A stretch of DNA of 64,000 bases from Trichoderma breve (Eukaryota; Ascomycota; Sordariomycetes; Hypocreales; Hypocreaceae): NCBI RefSeq assembly GCF_028502605.1, contig NC_079233.1, positions 2,604,001 through 2,668,000 on the forward strand, written 5' to 3'. Position numbers and translations under genes: made by a program. Below, in pieces: positions 44,033 through 57,708 of this stretch (its first letter is position 1; the number at the start of each line of letters is the position of its first letter). The notes beneath the pieces were generated by a model. That model saw only the letters and a program-made list of their open reading frames with translations, was not told the DNA's origin and ran no database searches.

Positions 44033-46796
44033 GGTGAGAGTCGTTTATTTACAATCGAGGTTGCGGCAACAGTGCGGCCTCGGGGGCTCAAGCTGGAATG
44101 CGGGATGAGTCGCCCCGATGAAGCTCCCACAGTAAAGACGCGGGGCCGGCGCGCAGACAAGCTCAGAGTTGTCGACACTCTGGCTGGCAAGTTGGTGAGG
44201 ATATGAGAGGGATTATATCCAAAAGAAGAACGGGCTTCCTTCTCGCGAGAGAGAGAAGATGGAGATTGAAAAGAAAAGAAGAGGAAGAGGAAGAGGAAGA
44301 GGATCACTAAATGGTGACATGACACTAGACTAGGAGTTGAGGCGCTTCAGCGGGCTTACAAGGGTCGTTCTCCGCTATCTTGGCCGCTGAAAGGCTGAAA
44401 GGACCACTGATCAGTTGACAGGATGAAGGCATCCAAGCCCAGTTTAGTGGAGGCGAGCACTAGCAGGATTGATGCTTGGCGCCACGCGTTGGAGTTGGAG
44501 ATGCTGCCCATGTGATGACGTTATACGCACTGTGAAGAGTACATGTATCTTGGACAGTTGAGGACTTGGGATTGTAAAGCGCCGCTCAATTGCATGATTG
44601 CTGGTGCTTACGGGAGTGCAGATACTGAATATTGATTTTCACATCAAGCATCAAATCCAATGATTCGATGAATTCCCCGTCAAATCAGCAAGGGTACGTT
44701 ATCAAAGGCCTTGACAATACCCTCCTCCTATCTCCAGATAGCTCAAGCGAGACGCACAACCTCCGACAAGACAGAATATCGATCCATACAACAAAGAGGC
44801 CATCATGCTCTTACATGTACTGTAAACTACCAGCCAAAACGGACTCTCTTCGAGACTTACATGGGCCATGATACCATCGCCGCCGTCTCGGCCAAGATTG
44901 AACCACAACTTGCTCGTGATGTTTGCTGCAGCTTGAAGGGGGTGTCATGCTCGAAGCTTCAACTGCACCATCCAAGTAAGACGCGCGCTCCCATCGGCCC
45001 CCAAAGAGGATTCATGCATATGCAGCATGCGTCGATGCAACTCTTGGGTGCTACGGAATATTACATCAAATTGAATCACGCACTAGGGAGGGGAAATGCT
45101 TGTCTGTGCTTTGCAAACACGCCGAGAGAGATAGTATCTTGCTCAACCGCATCTATCCGTGGGAGCTTTACCTTGAACCCGGGCACATTCTCAGTGCTGA
45201 TTGCGTCATATCTCATCTCGCCTTTTTATTTCCATCCATATTGATACGAAGTCACCTCTCTTTACAGCCAAATTCCCGGGGCCATAGCCACCCAGGGTTC
45301 ATGGGTAATGCCTGTCTGTCGTTAGATAAACCCGTAGAGTTGCGGTCTGTGCTCTTCGAGGAATCTCCAGTCACCCCCGCACAGTCTTCATTGTTCTACT
45401 GTACAGCAATTGAGCCCGTGCCTATCGCTCTGATTCTGTATTGTTGCGCGCACGCTAACACTGCCAAGCATCACACAGTTGAACCGAATCAGAACTCGCT
45501 CGTGGCTCTAGTTAGACAAGAGACACACAGCGGCCCGGTGTCTCACAAACTTTAATTCTTGGAGAGTCGCAGCTGAATGTAACGCTATCCAGGTACATGC
45601 AAGACTTGCAGCAACTCCAAGATCGGCATCAACTCTTGCAGAACCTGGCAACGAGTTGCTTCTACGAACAAGTCTCTGACAAGAAGCGCTCTTGCCAAGC
45701 GCCAAGGTGCGGGTTTCAAACAGAATGCTCCTCCTCGTATCACCAGCATCAAGTCTATGGCTTGAACAGTGTCGTTGTTTTGAGTCCTGAGTCCAAAAAG
45801 GCCCCCAAGTCCAGTCGCATAGCGCGTTTGCCTCGAACAATTGGGCTCAACAGCAAAACCAACGTGAGTTGGCAATTATAGCATCTGTAGCACATATGCC
45901 TCGACCCGTCGTGTTACCGTATCTTCTTCACTGTGCTCCGTTCCCCATACAAACCCCGCAACTTGATGGAGCTCCGCCCGTTCACTCTTGGCTTCAACGC
46001 TTGATGACGCTGATGGACCCTGCATGGGCAATCGTTTGAGACTCTTTTTTGCGTGCATAGCTCTTTGACGGTTCCACTTCTACCAGTTCATATAGAATTA
46101 TTGTCCAATATTAGCTTCTTCACGCAACCTAGTTAGATCAAGATCATTTGCAAGTACTTGAATCCAAGTCAATGGAACCATTCAAAATCTTAAAAGAGTA
46201 TTAATAGCCGTCTATGAACATCGGAGAATATCAAAGAGTACGGCAGATAAGAAATAGCGGCACAGTCCAACATCGCATTCAAGCCAAGGACGCCACCTTG
46301 CTCAGCCGTAGCTGAATGGCGTTGTCCAACACTGTTTCACCCTCACTGTTATGCAACATATGTTTGACACTCAGCTTATCCAGCTGAAGAATGCGAAAGG
46401 GGAATTTTAACATTCTATTAACCTTGTTCTATTCCTCCCGACACAATTCGCCATCATCAGCAGATCCCAAACATCAATGCCGCCACAAAAAGCTAAAACC
46501 CGCACACTCTATCTCATGATCCCGCTTGACCAACCGCAGACCCGAAACTAACCTCCGCACCCCAAAGTGTGGAGAAAGACGCGGCACCAGATCTCTGGGA
46601 AGCAATCAATCAAATTAAATCCTAAAGTCCGGGGGCCATCAGGTGGTCTTCCCAAGCGCCCTGCTAACGTCCGTGATATATGAGCAACTACATAAGCCAA
46701 GACAAATTTGTGTGTAAATCCGTGCCCACTCTGCCAAAGAGCAAACACCGCCATGTACATTATAAGAAAGTGTATCGTCTCAGACGGTCACACTCC
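44033..46796. other. Intergenic, about 2.8 kb
   Basis: Kha1 promoter on the left, UDP-glycosyltransferase 3' flank on the right. No supported gene; overlapping frames of 90-177 codons on both strands (44711-45875) show no domain and mutually exclude one another. Confidence 0.5.
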
Positions 46797-48535
46797 TCAT
46801 TTTCCACCAGCTGCCATCTCAGCAACCAGTTGAGCTGCCAGCTTTCGGCCCCCATATTCGTGTCCCTTGTGCGCAATCGCCTTGGCATTCTGGCGCATTG
46901 CCATGCTCTTGTTGCCACTCAGTGCCTCCAGGAATGCCTCGGTCAAGACTGCAGCCTCCCACTCCGGCGCAGTCTTCTTGTTGGGCCAGATACCGACGCC
47001 AAGATACTCTGCCGTCTGTGCATAGTTGTAATGGTCTGCCCATAGCGGGAGTACGACGCTCGGGATGCCGGCTCTGTCCGATTTTCAATCCGTATTAGTG
47101 GAACTTGAAAAATGTTTGCTAGACAGGGCTAGGGAGGAAAGGGGTTCAATGGTGGCAGGAGAGAGATAAGGGATGGGAGCATTAAACATTCAATACTGAA
47201 GCAACTTACAGGATCGTCTCATAGAAGCAGTTGGCACCTCCATGATGCACCGACACCGCGATATCACCAGTGTTGTACAAAGACGTCGGATCAACATCCA
47301 GCCACGTCTCCAGCCGCAGCCGACCCTCATCAACATACTTCTTCGCCGCTCCCAAGAAGTCGTCGCCATACTTACCCGCCTTGCGTAGCTTCCACAAGAT
47401 CTGCACATCTGTGGCATCCAGCACGGCAGCAATCGCCTCCGCCATGACGATAGCCCTCGGCTCCTCATATCGAAACGCGCTGCCCAAGTTGACGAGGATC
47501 GTCGGGGCCTTCTTGATCCAGCCCGTCAGCTCGGCGCTTTGTGTCTCAGCCGGCGCCACGTCGAGAACCAGAGGGCCAACTATACGAAAGTTATCCGGGA
47601 TATATTCGAGAGGGTAGCCTGCTTCGGGGTAGCTCATGGCGATCCACGGAACGTCCTTTCGATACATTTCGAAGAGGTTGACGGCTTGCGGGATTCCCTT
47701 TCCCTGGAGCGAAGAGCGCTTGTTCTTGATGGCTGGAGACGTGAGGAACTTGATGATGAAGTACAGTTGCTGATATATGTTGGTCGGGACATCTTTCCAG
47801 GGAATTGGGAAAGGAAGACCCGAAGCAATCCTGATCCCGAAGTGTCAATTGTTTCCCTCATACAACATCTAGTTACCAGTGCAAATACACTCACCCAGGA
47901 TATTTCCAAAAGTGCCCTCCTCGGGGCTGTACGGCGCTGATGAGGTCTACCAAAGCATTCGGAGTGATGTAGGCACGCGTTCGATTGAGGTTCACAGCGG
48001 CATCAATACTTGGTCGGAGCAATGAATCGAGAATCACGACAGCAGGATCAACCTTTTGGATAATATCCACAGTCTGTTGATACAGGCTCAGATGTGCTTC
48101 GTCTGACCATGCCGTCATGAAGAACGGGACCATCTGTGCAAACGCCTTCAGCCCAGGCATTCCCGGCGGTGTCACAATCTCCAACAAGCTTCCCATGGCC
48201 TTAATTTCGTCCACTAGGCTCGGAGCTTCGAATTGGTGCCAGTGTATCTTTGCCTCTGGGTTGTATACCTTGGCATTCTCCGAGATACGCTCAATGTCCG
48301 ATGCTATGCCGGAGAAGGAAGCATAGTGCACCTCAACCGACGGATGGTTCTCTACCAGTGCCGAGACCGTGGCGAGATGCGCGTTGCACAGCCCGTGATG
48401 GCTGTCTGTGACGATAAGAACCGTGTTGTTGCGGCCACTGATCAACACTTCGTCTTCTTGAGCAGACTGTCTGGCAAGAAAGACACCAACGAGTGCGGCA
48501 AGGATGGCGAAGACAACTACTGCCCGCCGAAACAT
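46797..48535 (-). CDS. UDP-glycosyltransferase (GT1/UDPGT-like), membrane anchored
   Basis: Predicted 512 residues in three exons: 48535-47895, 47830-47210 and 47073-46797. Introns 47831-47894 (GTGAGT...TCAG) and 47074-47209 (GTAAGT...ACAG) join as YPG-IASGLPFPIPW and YETIL-AGIPSVVLPLW. The last exon ends KLAAQLVAEMAAGGK. A signal-anchor helix covers about residues 4-21. The N-terminal half contains DSHHGLCNAH, the acceptor-side His region. The C-terminal half has ILVNLGSAF and the UDP-sugar signature region SVHHGGANCFYET ... LPLWADHYNYA. The family glycosylates small lipophilic molecules or sterols with UDP-glucose or similar; the acceptor is not known. No other secondary-metabolism gene is near. 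Confidence 0.9.
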
Positions 48536-51500
48536 TTTTGCAAAATCAAAGCTGATATCAAAACAAACAATAGCAGAAATGCGTCAACACGCGCTCAGTT
48601 GAAGAGATTGTAGAAGAGATTGTAGAAGAACAATGTGTCTGGAGTTCTACTCTCTTCTTAATAGATTCATGACAAACAGTTCACTAGACACAGCAACTGT
48701 TCAGACACGAGTTGATTCCCCTGGTTTTGGACGCCACTCAGCTCCAACCCGAAGGAAGCGGGGTCCATTGGTGTCTCACAACTCTGCTGCATGCCTTATC
48801 TTCCAATTGCAACTTCAAACGCGAGTACGATGAACCTCTGCCTTGACCGCAAGACGACGATCCAAAACCCGGCCATTTCGTAGCAATAAGGCAACAATAT
48901 TCGAACTGGTCCACTTGAATCATTGTTTTTTTTTTTTCGCGTTTCATCCTCCGAACACGCACTTGCATGCGCTTCTACTGTACGAACACGCAGCCCGTCA
49001 AACTACGGGTGTTAGCAGCAAAATAGCATCAATCTACCGAGTACATATACGCGTATTTTGAGCGGACGGTACGAGTAAATGCCGCTGACCTTTGTCGTGT
49101 CAGCAACATACGCGTATTTTCGGCCATATTTGCAAGTTTGATAGGTCATCTCATTGAGCATGTTCAAACCAGCCGGCCCCAAAAGTCGTTAGCTATTACG
49201 AGCAGACACTGTAATCCGTACGCGTCAGAAGCTGATTTGTTGGAGATTGCGGTTTGGCAGGTTCAGCTGCCGGCTATCGGCAAGATTCACGTTTGTCAAG
49301 GGTTCAAGGTTATTTTCTCAAGGCCAACCTTTGGTTGATGCCTGGATACCCCGCGAGTTTGCCGTGCCCACATATCATCTCCCGGCAATGCCCAGCTCGG
49401 ATCCGTACTCCCTACATGTGCTGAAGCCGTGAAAGTTCTTTGTGGAAATGTCTCAAATACACGTACCGTGCTGTACTCGTACGAGTAACTGCCAGGATTC
49501 ATCGTGTTTATCTAGTGGAGCACCGGCACCTCATTTTAAATTGCAAGTCCATGTGTATCCTCGGCTATGTCTCCCTACGGAGCCCGGATACCGAATTTTC
49601 CAAGCCGGAGCCAGTGCCGGTCCTTGCTTGACTTTACGAGTCTCCATCAACCTATACATGGTGACACAATGTTGCTCGGCTTAAGCCGGTGTATCGCATT
49701 ACGCTGGTTCACACACTACATAGCCACGATGACTCTGTTTCCATCAACACTGAGAAAGGGGCACAAAGAGAACAATGCACGCGTATTTAAAATGACAAAA
49801 TCAAGTTCTTAAATTAGTCCCTACCTATTAGGTAAAAGCAAAACACTCGCCAAAACGCCGACAGAGTCATGAACATGAATGCTATCCAGGGTAGGCCGGA
49901 TAGTCCTCGAACCGTCGACCATCAGCCGCACACTATTTACAACTACCGACTAGGAAGTGTGAGAAGAAGAAAACAACGGGGACAACGCTATATCCTAAAT
50001 AAAGCTAGAATAACCAAACCCAACCAATCCCCGTGTCTCGCGTTTTCCCATATCCGTTACCCAAGGCTACATATCAGCCTCGTTGTTAACCGGCTTGTTG
50101 AATTGAACAGCCTAAAGCCGAGCTTTATCCAAGCCTCATTGCCTATGTTTCGTGACGGGTTTAGAAAGGATATGCTACCCTATATGTATCCTATTTTAAA
50201 TGCAGATGTATGCTTTTGGCTATTTTCATATATCATCCCGAGCCAACTTGTACCATTTTGCCGTCCAACAATCCGTACCACAAACCTCTCAGCCTAAAGG
50301 ACCAAAACTCCGCGCTCTTACAAATGACGCGACTTAAACACTCAAAGTCGACAACTCAAGGATCAAGACAAGAGCGCATACTCATGACCTCATTCACATA
50401 TTCACATGAAAAACGGCCAAACTTATAAATCCTTCCCAAACCCCTCAGTAACATCCAAAATCCCAATCCAGTCGCCGAAAACTCCCAATTAAGCATACTC
50501 TATCTAGATCCCTTCCGGTATTCCGTATATGCCTTTTCCCACACAACCACATACACAGAGATAGCCTTCCGCGCGTTCCGCAACGCCGCAATGGGGGTGT
50601 GTGTGGTGTCACACGCACGCAACATCCTCCTCCCCCATGCAAATAGATAGGCCAAACTTCCATTGCAACCCTTGATTTCACCGTGAGAGCCTGCATGCAT
50701 GGAAAATAGGAAATAGTAATAGTCCTACGTACATGTACAGATTTTAATCGGATTTGCTTCCGCTTCCCTCCCCCACGTACGGAAGGGGATGCCATGCCTC
50801 ACAGAACCCCATCCCACATATTCACCAATCGCTGCTTGAATATATTCAATAATCTTGCTTTTCCGCCCCCAATGGTTGCCCACTCTTCCAAGGGAAGGAT
50901 AGATATAGTAATCACCCTCCCCCAAAAACGTTGAGTGAGATTTCATATCCTGGGGCACTTAGAACACAACCACCCATATACGTACTGTTTTTTTCTTCTT
51001 TCGAGTTTCTCGGCCTCATTCAACGGCTCAATACCACCTCACCAACGCAGATACCAAAACCCTCACGCACCTCCTTCATCAAACCGCCCTCCCAGTCCTC
51101 CAACCCGACTGGTCAAAATCTCTAGATGAAGGATCGGCACCAGGGTCCATCCTTTAATGCCAACTTCGCCTGCCATTGGAGCAATCCATTTGTTCCCGTC
51201 ACAGAGTCCTTCAATGCAATATAAAACCCGCGGAACAGCTAAACAAGTGTACAAAACGCGGCTCTCGCATCTCATTGGTACACACACAACACGCCGAACT
51301 CCAAAAAAAAGGAGCCACACCAAAACGAGAGGAAGGGGAGGCAAGTTACATGCAGTATTTAGAGCCCCGTCTCCAGAAACAATGAAACCCCAGCCTGCAG
51401 ACCCCAAAAAGACCGGCTTCGGACCCAGGGCCTCAGTCTAGTTACTACTTGTCAACTGCAGGTAGCATTGGGGGAGGGATGACTTGTTGGAGAAGGGGGA

Positions 51501-54500
51501 TGAGGACGAGGGGGGGAGTGTACATTACTTTTTTCTCTGTCCCTCTCTCCCTGCATCATGTACATGTAAGAAACATGGGCAACGAAAAGAAGAATTTCAC
51601 CGAAGCACGTTGGGCAGATGAAAGAGTGTAACCCTCATCCTGGCCCGTGTGCCTGCAACTGCTACATGATGGTCGATGTTTGGTTCGTTTTTTCTCCGTA
51701 ACGTGTGTGTCGCTTGTGGCCAAGATGCCAACTTTGTCGATGCTACTACAAGCACATGCGCGAAGCAATCTCATCGCAATTATTTGCCCATCCCTACCCT
51801 TATGGTGAGACCACCGTTTACCAGGTATGGGCTTACTTGAGTGGTGGGTTGGTGGTTAGGTGGTATTCCATGTACGCGAGGTAAACACGGATGGAACAGC
51901 TTATGCGACGGAAAAACACTTGTTTGCTTGCTCAGCCATGGTTACAAAGTAGTATGCAGAGGTATACAACGGACTGTGCGGGAGTTCTCTCAGCAATTGA
52001 GAGCCATCTTTACTCATTCATTGGGCGAGTCTTGCACTCAAGACCGGATTCAACCTATCAAAGAGCAGAGGCGAGAGGATTTCCTTGAATCCTCGATTTG
52101 GGGTCCAGACGCGCAGGTGTGGCAGGCCAACCAAAGGAACCCATGCTTGTGTCTGCCCCGGCAATATATTTGCGGTGACGGGACGCCCTCTCATACGTTA
52201 CTGGTTATTGTGGCTCAAGCACTCATGCACAATGTAGGATTGGGAGATTGGGAGTCACCTTGGCTCGGTCCCGAGCCAACAGAGCACCAACAAAGCACTG
52301 GCTCTCGCCGTCGTTGTGCTAGCAACTAGCAACTAGCCCTGCAACAGCAAACGGCTGGGATTGCTCGTAGTGTGGAGGGCGAGACCGTGGCGCAACAGCA
52401 GTTGGTGGTAAGATGGGTGGTAATTTCAGGGACACCACCATCTGGAGATGCAGCATCGGGTCGCCACCCCGATCAAGGCACGAAGATCCACCATCCGCTC
52501 CCCGTCTATCGATAACTATCGCGATCCTTCTCGCGCTGCTCTTCTCAAAGCATCTGCCATGTCCCAAGCGACATTGGGAGACAAATAGTATCGTGACAGG
52601 GAGGGATCACCCACCATTCTCGGGGCCTCTCGGCCATTCAGCATCCCTCTCTGCCATTCTCTCTGCTCACGCTTACCTGCTCTCCGCCACTTACTCTTTT
52701 CTCTTCTTCCTTCTACCCATGGGGATGGGCCCGGGGCGTCTGAGTGGGACTCCCCTTTGTTATGCGTTGGGTAGACGGAGCATGTCGTAAATAGTACGTA
52801 TATACGACCGAGGGCACTCCGCGAGAGTTGCCGGTGCTCGGCGCCTTCTCAATAGTGCACAGGTACTCGTCTATGTACGTAGCAGCAGCTTTGGCGGATA
52901 CTACAGTACGATGACGAGACGGGGGGTAAAACATACGAGAATTACAGTTGAATATGACTGCAAAGTTAATAATCAGATGGTGCCAGGGGGCGTGCTCTTG
53001 AGGCTGCTTGCTTTCGGGGAGAAGCGCGGTGGTTGCTTTTGGGCGGAATGTGGGCTGCCACGATGCTTAGCGGGAGAGCCAAGATTCTGAACTGCTGGTA
53101 ATCAATGAATTGCACAGGTGAGAGCTCGTCCAAGAACAGAAGTCGATCTCAGGCTTGATTTGGCTGCCGTCGCGATGGCCTCGTATGGGGTCCGCGCGCC
53201 GACTGCATGTTAGTACCGAAGGGAGTCTCCCCTCCGGATGCAGCTAACGACAAGCCACATCAGTGCCATGCGCGGTGAACTGCGGACGAACTCTCATCAT
53301 CAGCATCATCACACTACCAGCATTACCAGAAAGCAGGGAACAAGGCAAGCGAGCTCGGCTGCTGAGCCGGATCTGATGACTGGATGAAGAACAGCTGAAA
53401 ACTCTGACTGTGATTTCCTGGTCACCGCGTCAGAATATTGGTCCCGTGATGGTAAGGTCAAAAATTTTCTTCACCCCTTCTTCCCCATAATCCCCTGTCC
53501 CCCGTACTTTAATCCCTTCATCAGATGAGCAAATACGGGGTCTAGACAATTCACGGCATGTGTCGGCCAGCAGTAGTACTTCCGCGTTGCCAGCCAATGT
53601 CTGCCTCGGTACGAACCGATACGTACCTCGCAAGGTCATTTTGGCCAATCAAAGCATGTGCTACGGCAAGGCGGCGCGGCTGAAGGATTTTCTCGTCTCA
53701 ACTCGGTATGGCGTCCATGTCCCAGAAATCTCCCCTAGAGCCAGCAGAGCGAGTCCCGTAGGCGTGGGAAGGAATTTTTTTTTTCTTCTCTTAGGTACTA
53801 ACGTGACCTGAAATTTCCAGACGAGCTCCGCATTGTGGGCGGACGTGTGGGGAGTGTTTCGGTCCGGAGACGTGCATGGTGGTGAGGCATGCTAGTGTAC
53901 GGAGTGCGTGCTGGGGGTGTGCCCGAGCATTGGGTTCGCCTTGTGGTGAGTTTTGTCCATCGATGACAAGCAGCTGAGCCATGATTTGGCATGCCGGCCG
54001 TTTTGAGGAGCTACCAGTTGCTTGTTTCTCGTTTGCTCGGTGTATTTGATGTTGGGCCGTAGTTTGTAGCAAGTCGTTTGATGCAGAACCGACTGTTGGC
54101 CGCTGACGAGGCAAATAGTAAGGCCGAAAGGGAGAAGCGGCTCGCGCTGCTAGCCCACTCAGCCGCGATGGTTTGTACGGAGTACGAGTACTGTAAACCG
54201 AGTTGAAGGTTTGCAGCTTCAAAGTCTCGAGAATCCTGAAACGGCGTGGCGAATTGGCCGGGCAAGTATTAGGGCCATCTACGTTTCGGCCAGAGAGATC
54301 CGAGGCAGCTGTGTCGACTCCAGCATCTAGCTCAAACCTCTCTCGTCGCGAGGTGCAGTAGCATCCCGTCGTCAGCCTCGTTGATGGGTAGATCTTGGCG
54401 TGGGCCGGCATCATCTGTCACAAACCACTCCGTATGTACGAGCACGAGAATCACACTCCCACCCGGTGTGTGAGGATTGATTGCTAGATGGATTGATTGA

Positions 54501-57500
54501 TTGATGGAGTGCCCGTCGTGCCACTAGTAGCTCGTTATTGTCTGGTAATTCGCATGCGCAACGGCGAGGCATGATCCGATCGAGGGTCATGGGCTGGGCA
54601 CGCGGTGACTGACGAGGGCTTTGGCGAGAGCACGATCCATGGATGCGCATCCCGTCGAGATCCTTACATGCACCAGTGCTTGGGACGAATCCGGTACCAA
54701 CACCAGCACTAGCGACCCGGCAAACCGCCGAAGAGGCGCCCGTGATGCGATGTGATGCGGGCAACCAGAGCAGCCAGAGCACGAGGACAGCGATTGAGCG
54801 AGTATAGCATGGCGCATGACTCCGCGTATTGCCGTATATCCTTCTCAATGCTCGAGAGCTAGCTGTGCCAGAGTTCGGAGATGACTCCAGATTGCAGATT
54901 TGGGCGATGTGCAATTGGCCGCCAAGCCGCCCCTAGCTCGGTCAATTACCAGCATTGACCAAACAGCACAAGGCCTGGAGTAAACTGAGTGAGTCCTGGC
55001 AGTGGGAAGAGGGCGCTGGAAGGGCGCTGCTCCGGGCTGAGAGCCGCCCCTCCCACTCCAACCACCAAAAAATGGAGAGGGACCAAAAGGTGGAATAGCG
55101 CCGCTGAGTACGACCGAAAATTGCCCTTTGGGAGGCAGCGCCGGCGGTGGCATCTCCAGCTTTTGTTCCCCCGTCTTCCCCCACGCTGGGCCGAGTCGAC
55201 TGTCAGCACGAGGCCCATGGGGAAAATAGAGTGAGTACGGGGGAGGCGTGATGGAAAAGGCCGAGAAACGATTTCGAGGTCATGCCATGCCATGCCATTC
55301 GGCCATGGAGTGACGCTTGCGGCGCGCCGTATTCAGCGACCGGTCAGCATCGATAGCTCCAGTCTGGTCGCTTTGCTTGCCACTCCCACAGCACACCCAG
55401 TTGGTTGATCTGTACATGTAGTATTATTAGCACATGCAGTTGTTGGATCGTAAGTCTGGCCATGGTTAGTACAGGACTCGTGCATGCTTGCGCGGGTGTT
55501 GGTGGTGTTGTTGTTGTTGCTGTTGCCGCTATGCTTAGACTGATGTTCAGCATCATGACCATCAAAATTTTCCTTCAAGGCTCTTGTTTTTTTCACTCCT
55601 CGATGGCAAAGGGTCCGAGCGTCTCGTCTGTCTCGCCATGCCAACGTGACATCTGACATGGGACAGCGATGATCGACGGACGGACCTCGATATTTTTTCC
55701 TTGGGGCCATAGACTACGAGGATTAGCTAATCCGGGACTTGGTGTTGGCATCGTCACTGGCGGGCATGGGCATGTCACTGGGATTGATGGGAAAGCACCA
55801 CCGGCGAGCTACGAGTACAGTAGCACCTACCTTAGCATCCAGCACTGCACGCAGAAGTTCCATCGCGACTTCCATTACGGAGCCTAGCAGTCCCTATTAG
55901 CCCTTTGCAGTTTGGCAAGTATGGCAGTATGCATGCACAAGAGAATTGAAGTGCAAGAGCCATCGACGCTAGTGCCCGAGCCGGAGCCCCTCCACCGTAC
56001 CAGTAATAGCAACTGGCAAGCCACCAGAAGAGACTGTAAGCCATCTCCAGATTCGCTGCTGAATCCAAAATACGAAGCTGATGCGCGGAGTGTGTACCCC
56101 AATTTCAAATCACCGCCAGACTATTTACCAGCAGAGTCATGGCAGCAGAGCCAATTCATTGTCCCAGCCAAGCAAAAGGCCGCAGCGAGCCCCAACCGGC
56201 CCTTCTCGGCGCTTCTCTGCTTCGTCTGGCTAGGGGTCCAGCCCAGGGCCCAGCCCGCGGCCAATCAGCGCCCGCCGCCGTCTTTGGGCTGCGTCGGCGG
56301 TACTTCGTAGCTCAGAAGCCTCCGGGCCCCGCAAATCCCCATGCGGGCTTCCCCAGACGCGTCTGGCCAGCTGCGCAAATAGAGGCCAGGGGGGCCCCTC
56401 AATCTCCTTTCGCGGCCCCTTGCCTGAGATGTGGTGCCTTGCCACAATGCCTGCTTCTCGCGTGCGGCGCCACACCCACCCCGGCCCCTTTTTCTTACTC
56501 TTTTCGGGGGTGTTGCTGTGTGTGCCTGTGGCTCAGTTTTTTTTTCTTCGGCTCAGGTACATCTTTTTTGGCGCTGGTTGTTTACAGTCGGGCATGTACT
56601 CGTACTGCCACAGCATAGCACAGCACCACTGACGGCATGGTTCCGACGTGCAAGGGCAAACCAGGTTGCAGTCAGTCAGTGTCTCGTATGTACATGCTCT
56701 CTCCTCTCTCTCTGTTGGTCCAATGGATTCTGGCTTTCGGCTTGGCTCGTGATGAGGATGTGCGCCAATCACCTGTTGCTGTCCCGTCTGCCCGTCCGTG
56801 TACGTGTACGGTCCAGCCCATCACTCGGAGAATGCCGTCGAGGCAAAGCTCTGGACCTGGACCTGGACCTGACCTGACCTGATGCGAACCAGATCGGCTC
56901 GTGGCTATGGGCGGCACGACTGCACGAGATCAATACGCGCATTCAGTTGCCACTCAACTGTAAAATTTGCCTTTTAGTGAGCGCGACTCGCTGCGGTGCC
57001 TGTAAGCTCAGCACTGCAAGGCCTTAAACTCTAGCACGCCGAGCGCTAGGCCAGACCCGAACGCTGGCCAAACGCTAGGCTGGATGCGGCGCCAGGCTAG
57101 GAGAATAGCATGTGGGTGAGGCCGAGCGCCACTCCAGGCCGTCTCTTTTTGCCTCCACCAATCCGCGATCCACCAGCCCACTGCAACCTCGTACCTAGTC
57201 GAGACGAGACGGTCCAGGAACATGAGCCGTTGCTACGAGTACCAGTAATTGCACTGCACGGGCTGGCTCGCACAAACAACTCGAGAGAAGTATCGATGCT
57301 CATCGGCCAATCTCTCACCCCCTCCCCCCCGGTCACTGCAAATCCAGAACCTGGAGGGGCGTGCGAAGAAGCTTCTCTCAACGCCCATGTTTCCCCAAAT
57401 CGACGGCGCCTCTCCACCATGGAGCTTCTTGGACGATGCCGCCGCCTCTTCTGGGCTCTAGGTTCTGCCTGCCTGCTTGTGACTCTCTGACCTGACGGAA

Positions 57501-57708
57501 ACTCTCTGACCGTCACGACAATAAAAAGGCCGGCCTGCCTCCTGCCCCTTCCCTCCTTCTCCTGTCTTGCCTCGTCGATCTCTGTCTCACTCAATAAGAG
57601 CTCGTTCCGTTCACTCGGCCCGGGTCATCTCTTTCTTCTTCCCATTCCTCTTCAACAACACCAAGAACTGAGAAGATTCCAATCCCCAACAAGCCAATCT
57701 TCGACGCC
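48536..57708. other. 9.2-kb gene-free region upstream of the hexose transporter
   Basis: The largest gap in the window. No coding region could be supported on either strand; frames up to 207 codons (53791-54414, minus) have no recognisable domain. The part at 49.8-50.5 kb is A+T-rich. Present are three ACGCGTATTT motifs (49047-49059, 49108-49120, 49779-49788), a 14-base palindrome TACTCGTACGAGTA (49474-49487) and three copies of the TACGGAGT motif (53898-53906, 54176-54184, 54426-54434). It could be a large promoter, a home of non-coding RNAs, or decayed DNA. Confidence 0.55.
57521..57592 (+). promoter_or_regulatory. Core promoter of the hexose transporter: TATA-like plus CT-rich tract
   Basis: ATAAAAA at 57521-57527 is followed by a long pyrimidine tract (57535-57592), the usual layout of strongly expressed fungal genes, 120-190 bases upstream of the start codon. 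Inferred from composition. Confidence 0.5.

Noticed and set aside
51841..52329. 162-codon plus-strand frame
   Set aside because: No recognisable family, no clear promoter or splice structure; kept as intergenic.
53791..54414. 207-codon minus-strand frame
   Set aside because: The longest frame in the 9-kb gap, but composition looks random, several overlapping frames compete and no domain is visible.
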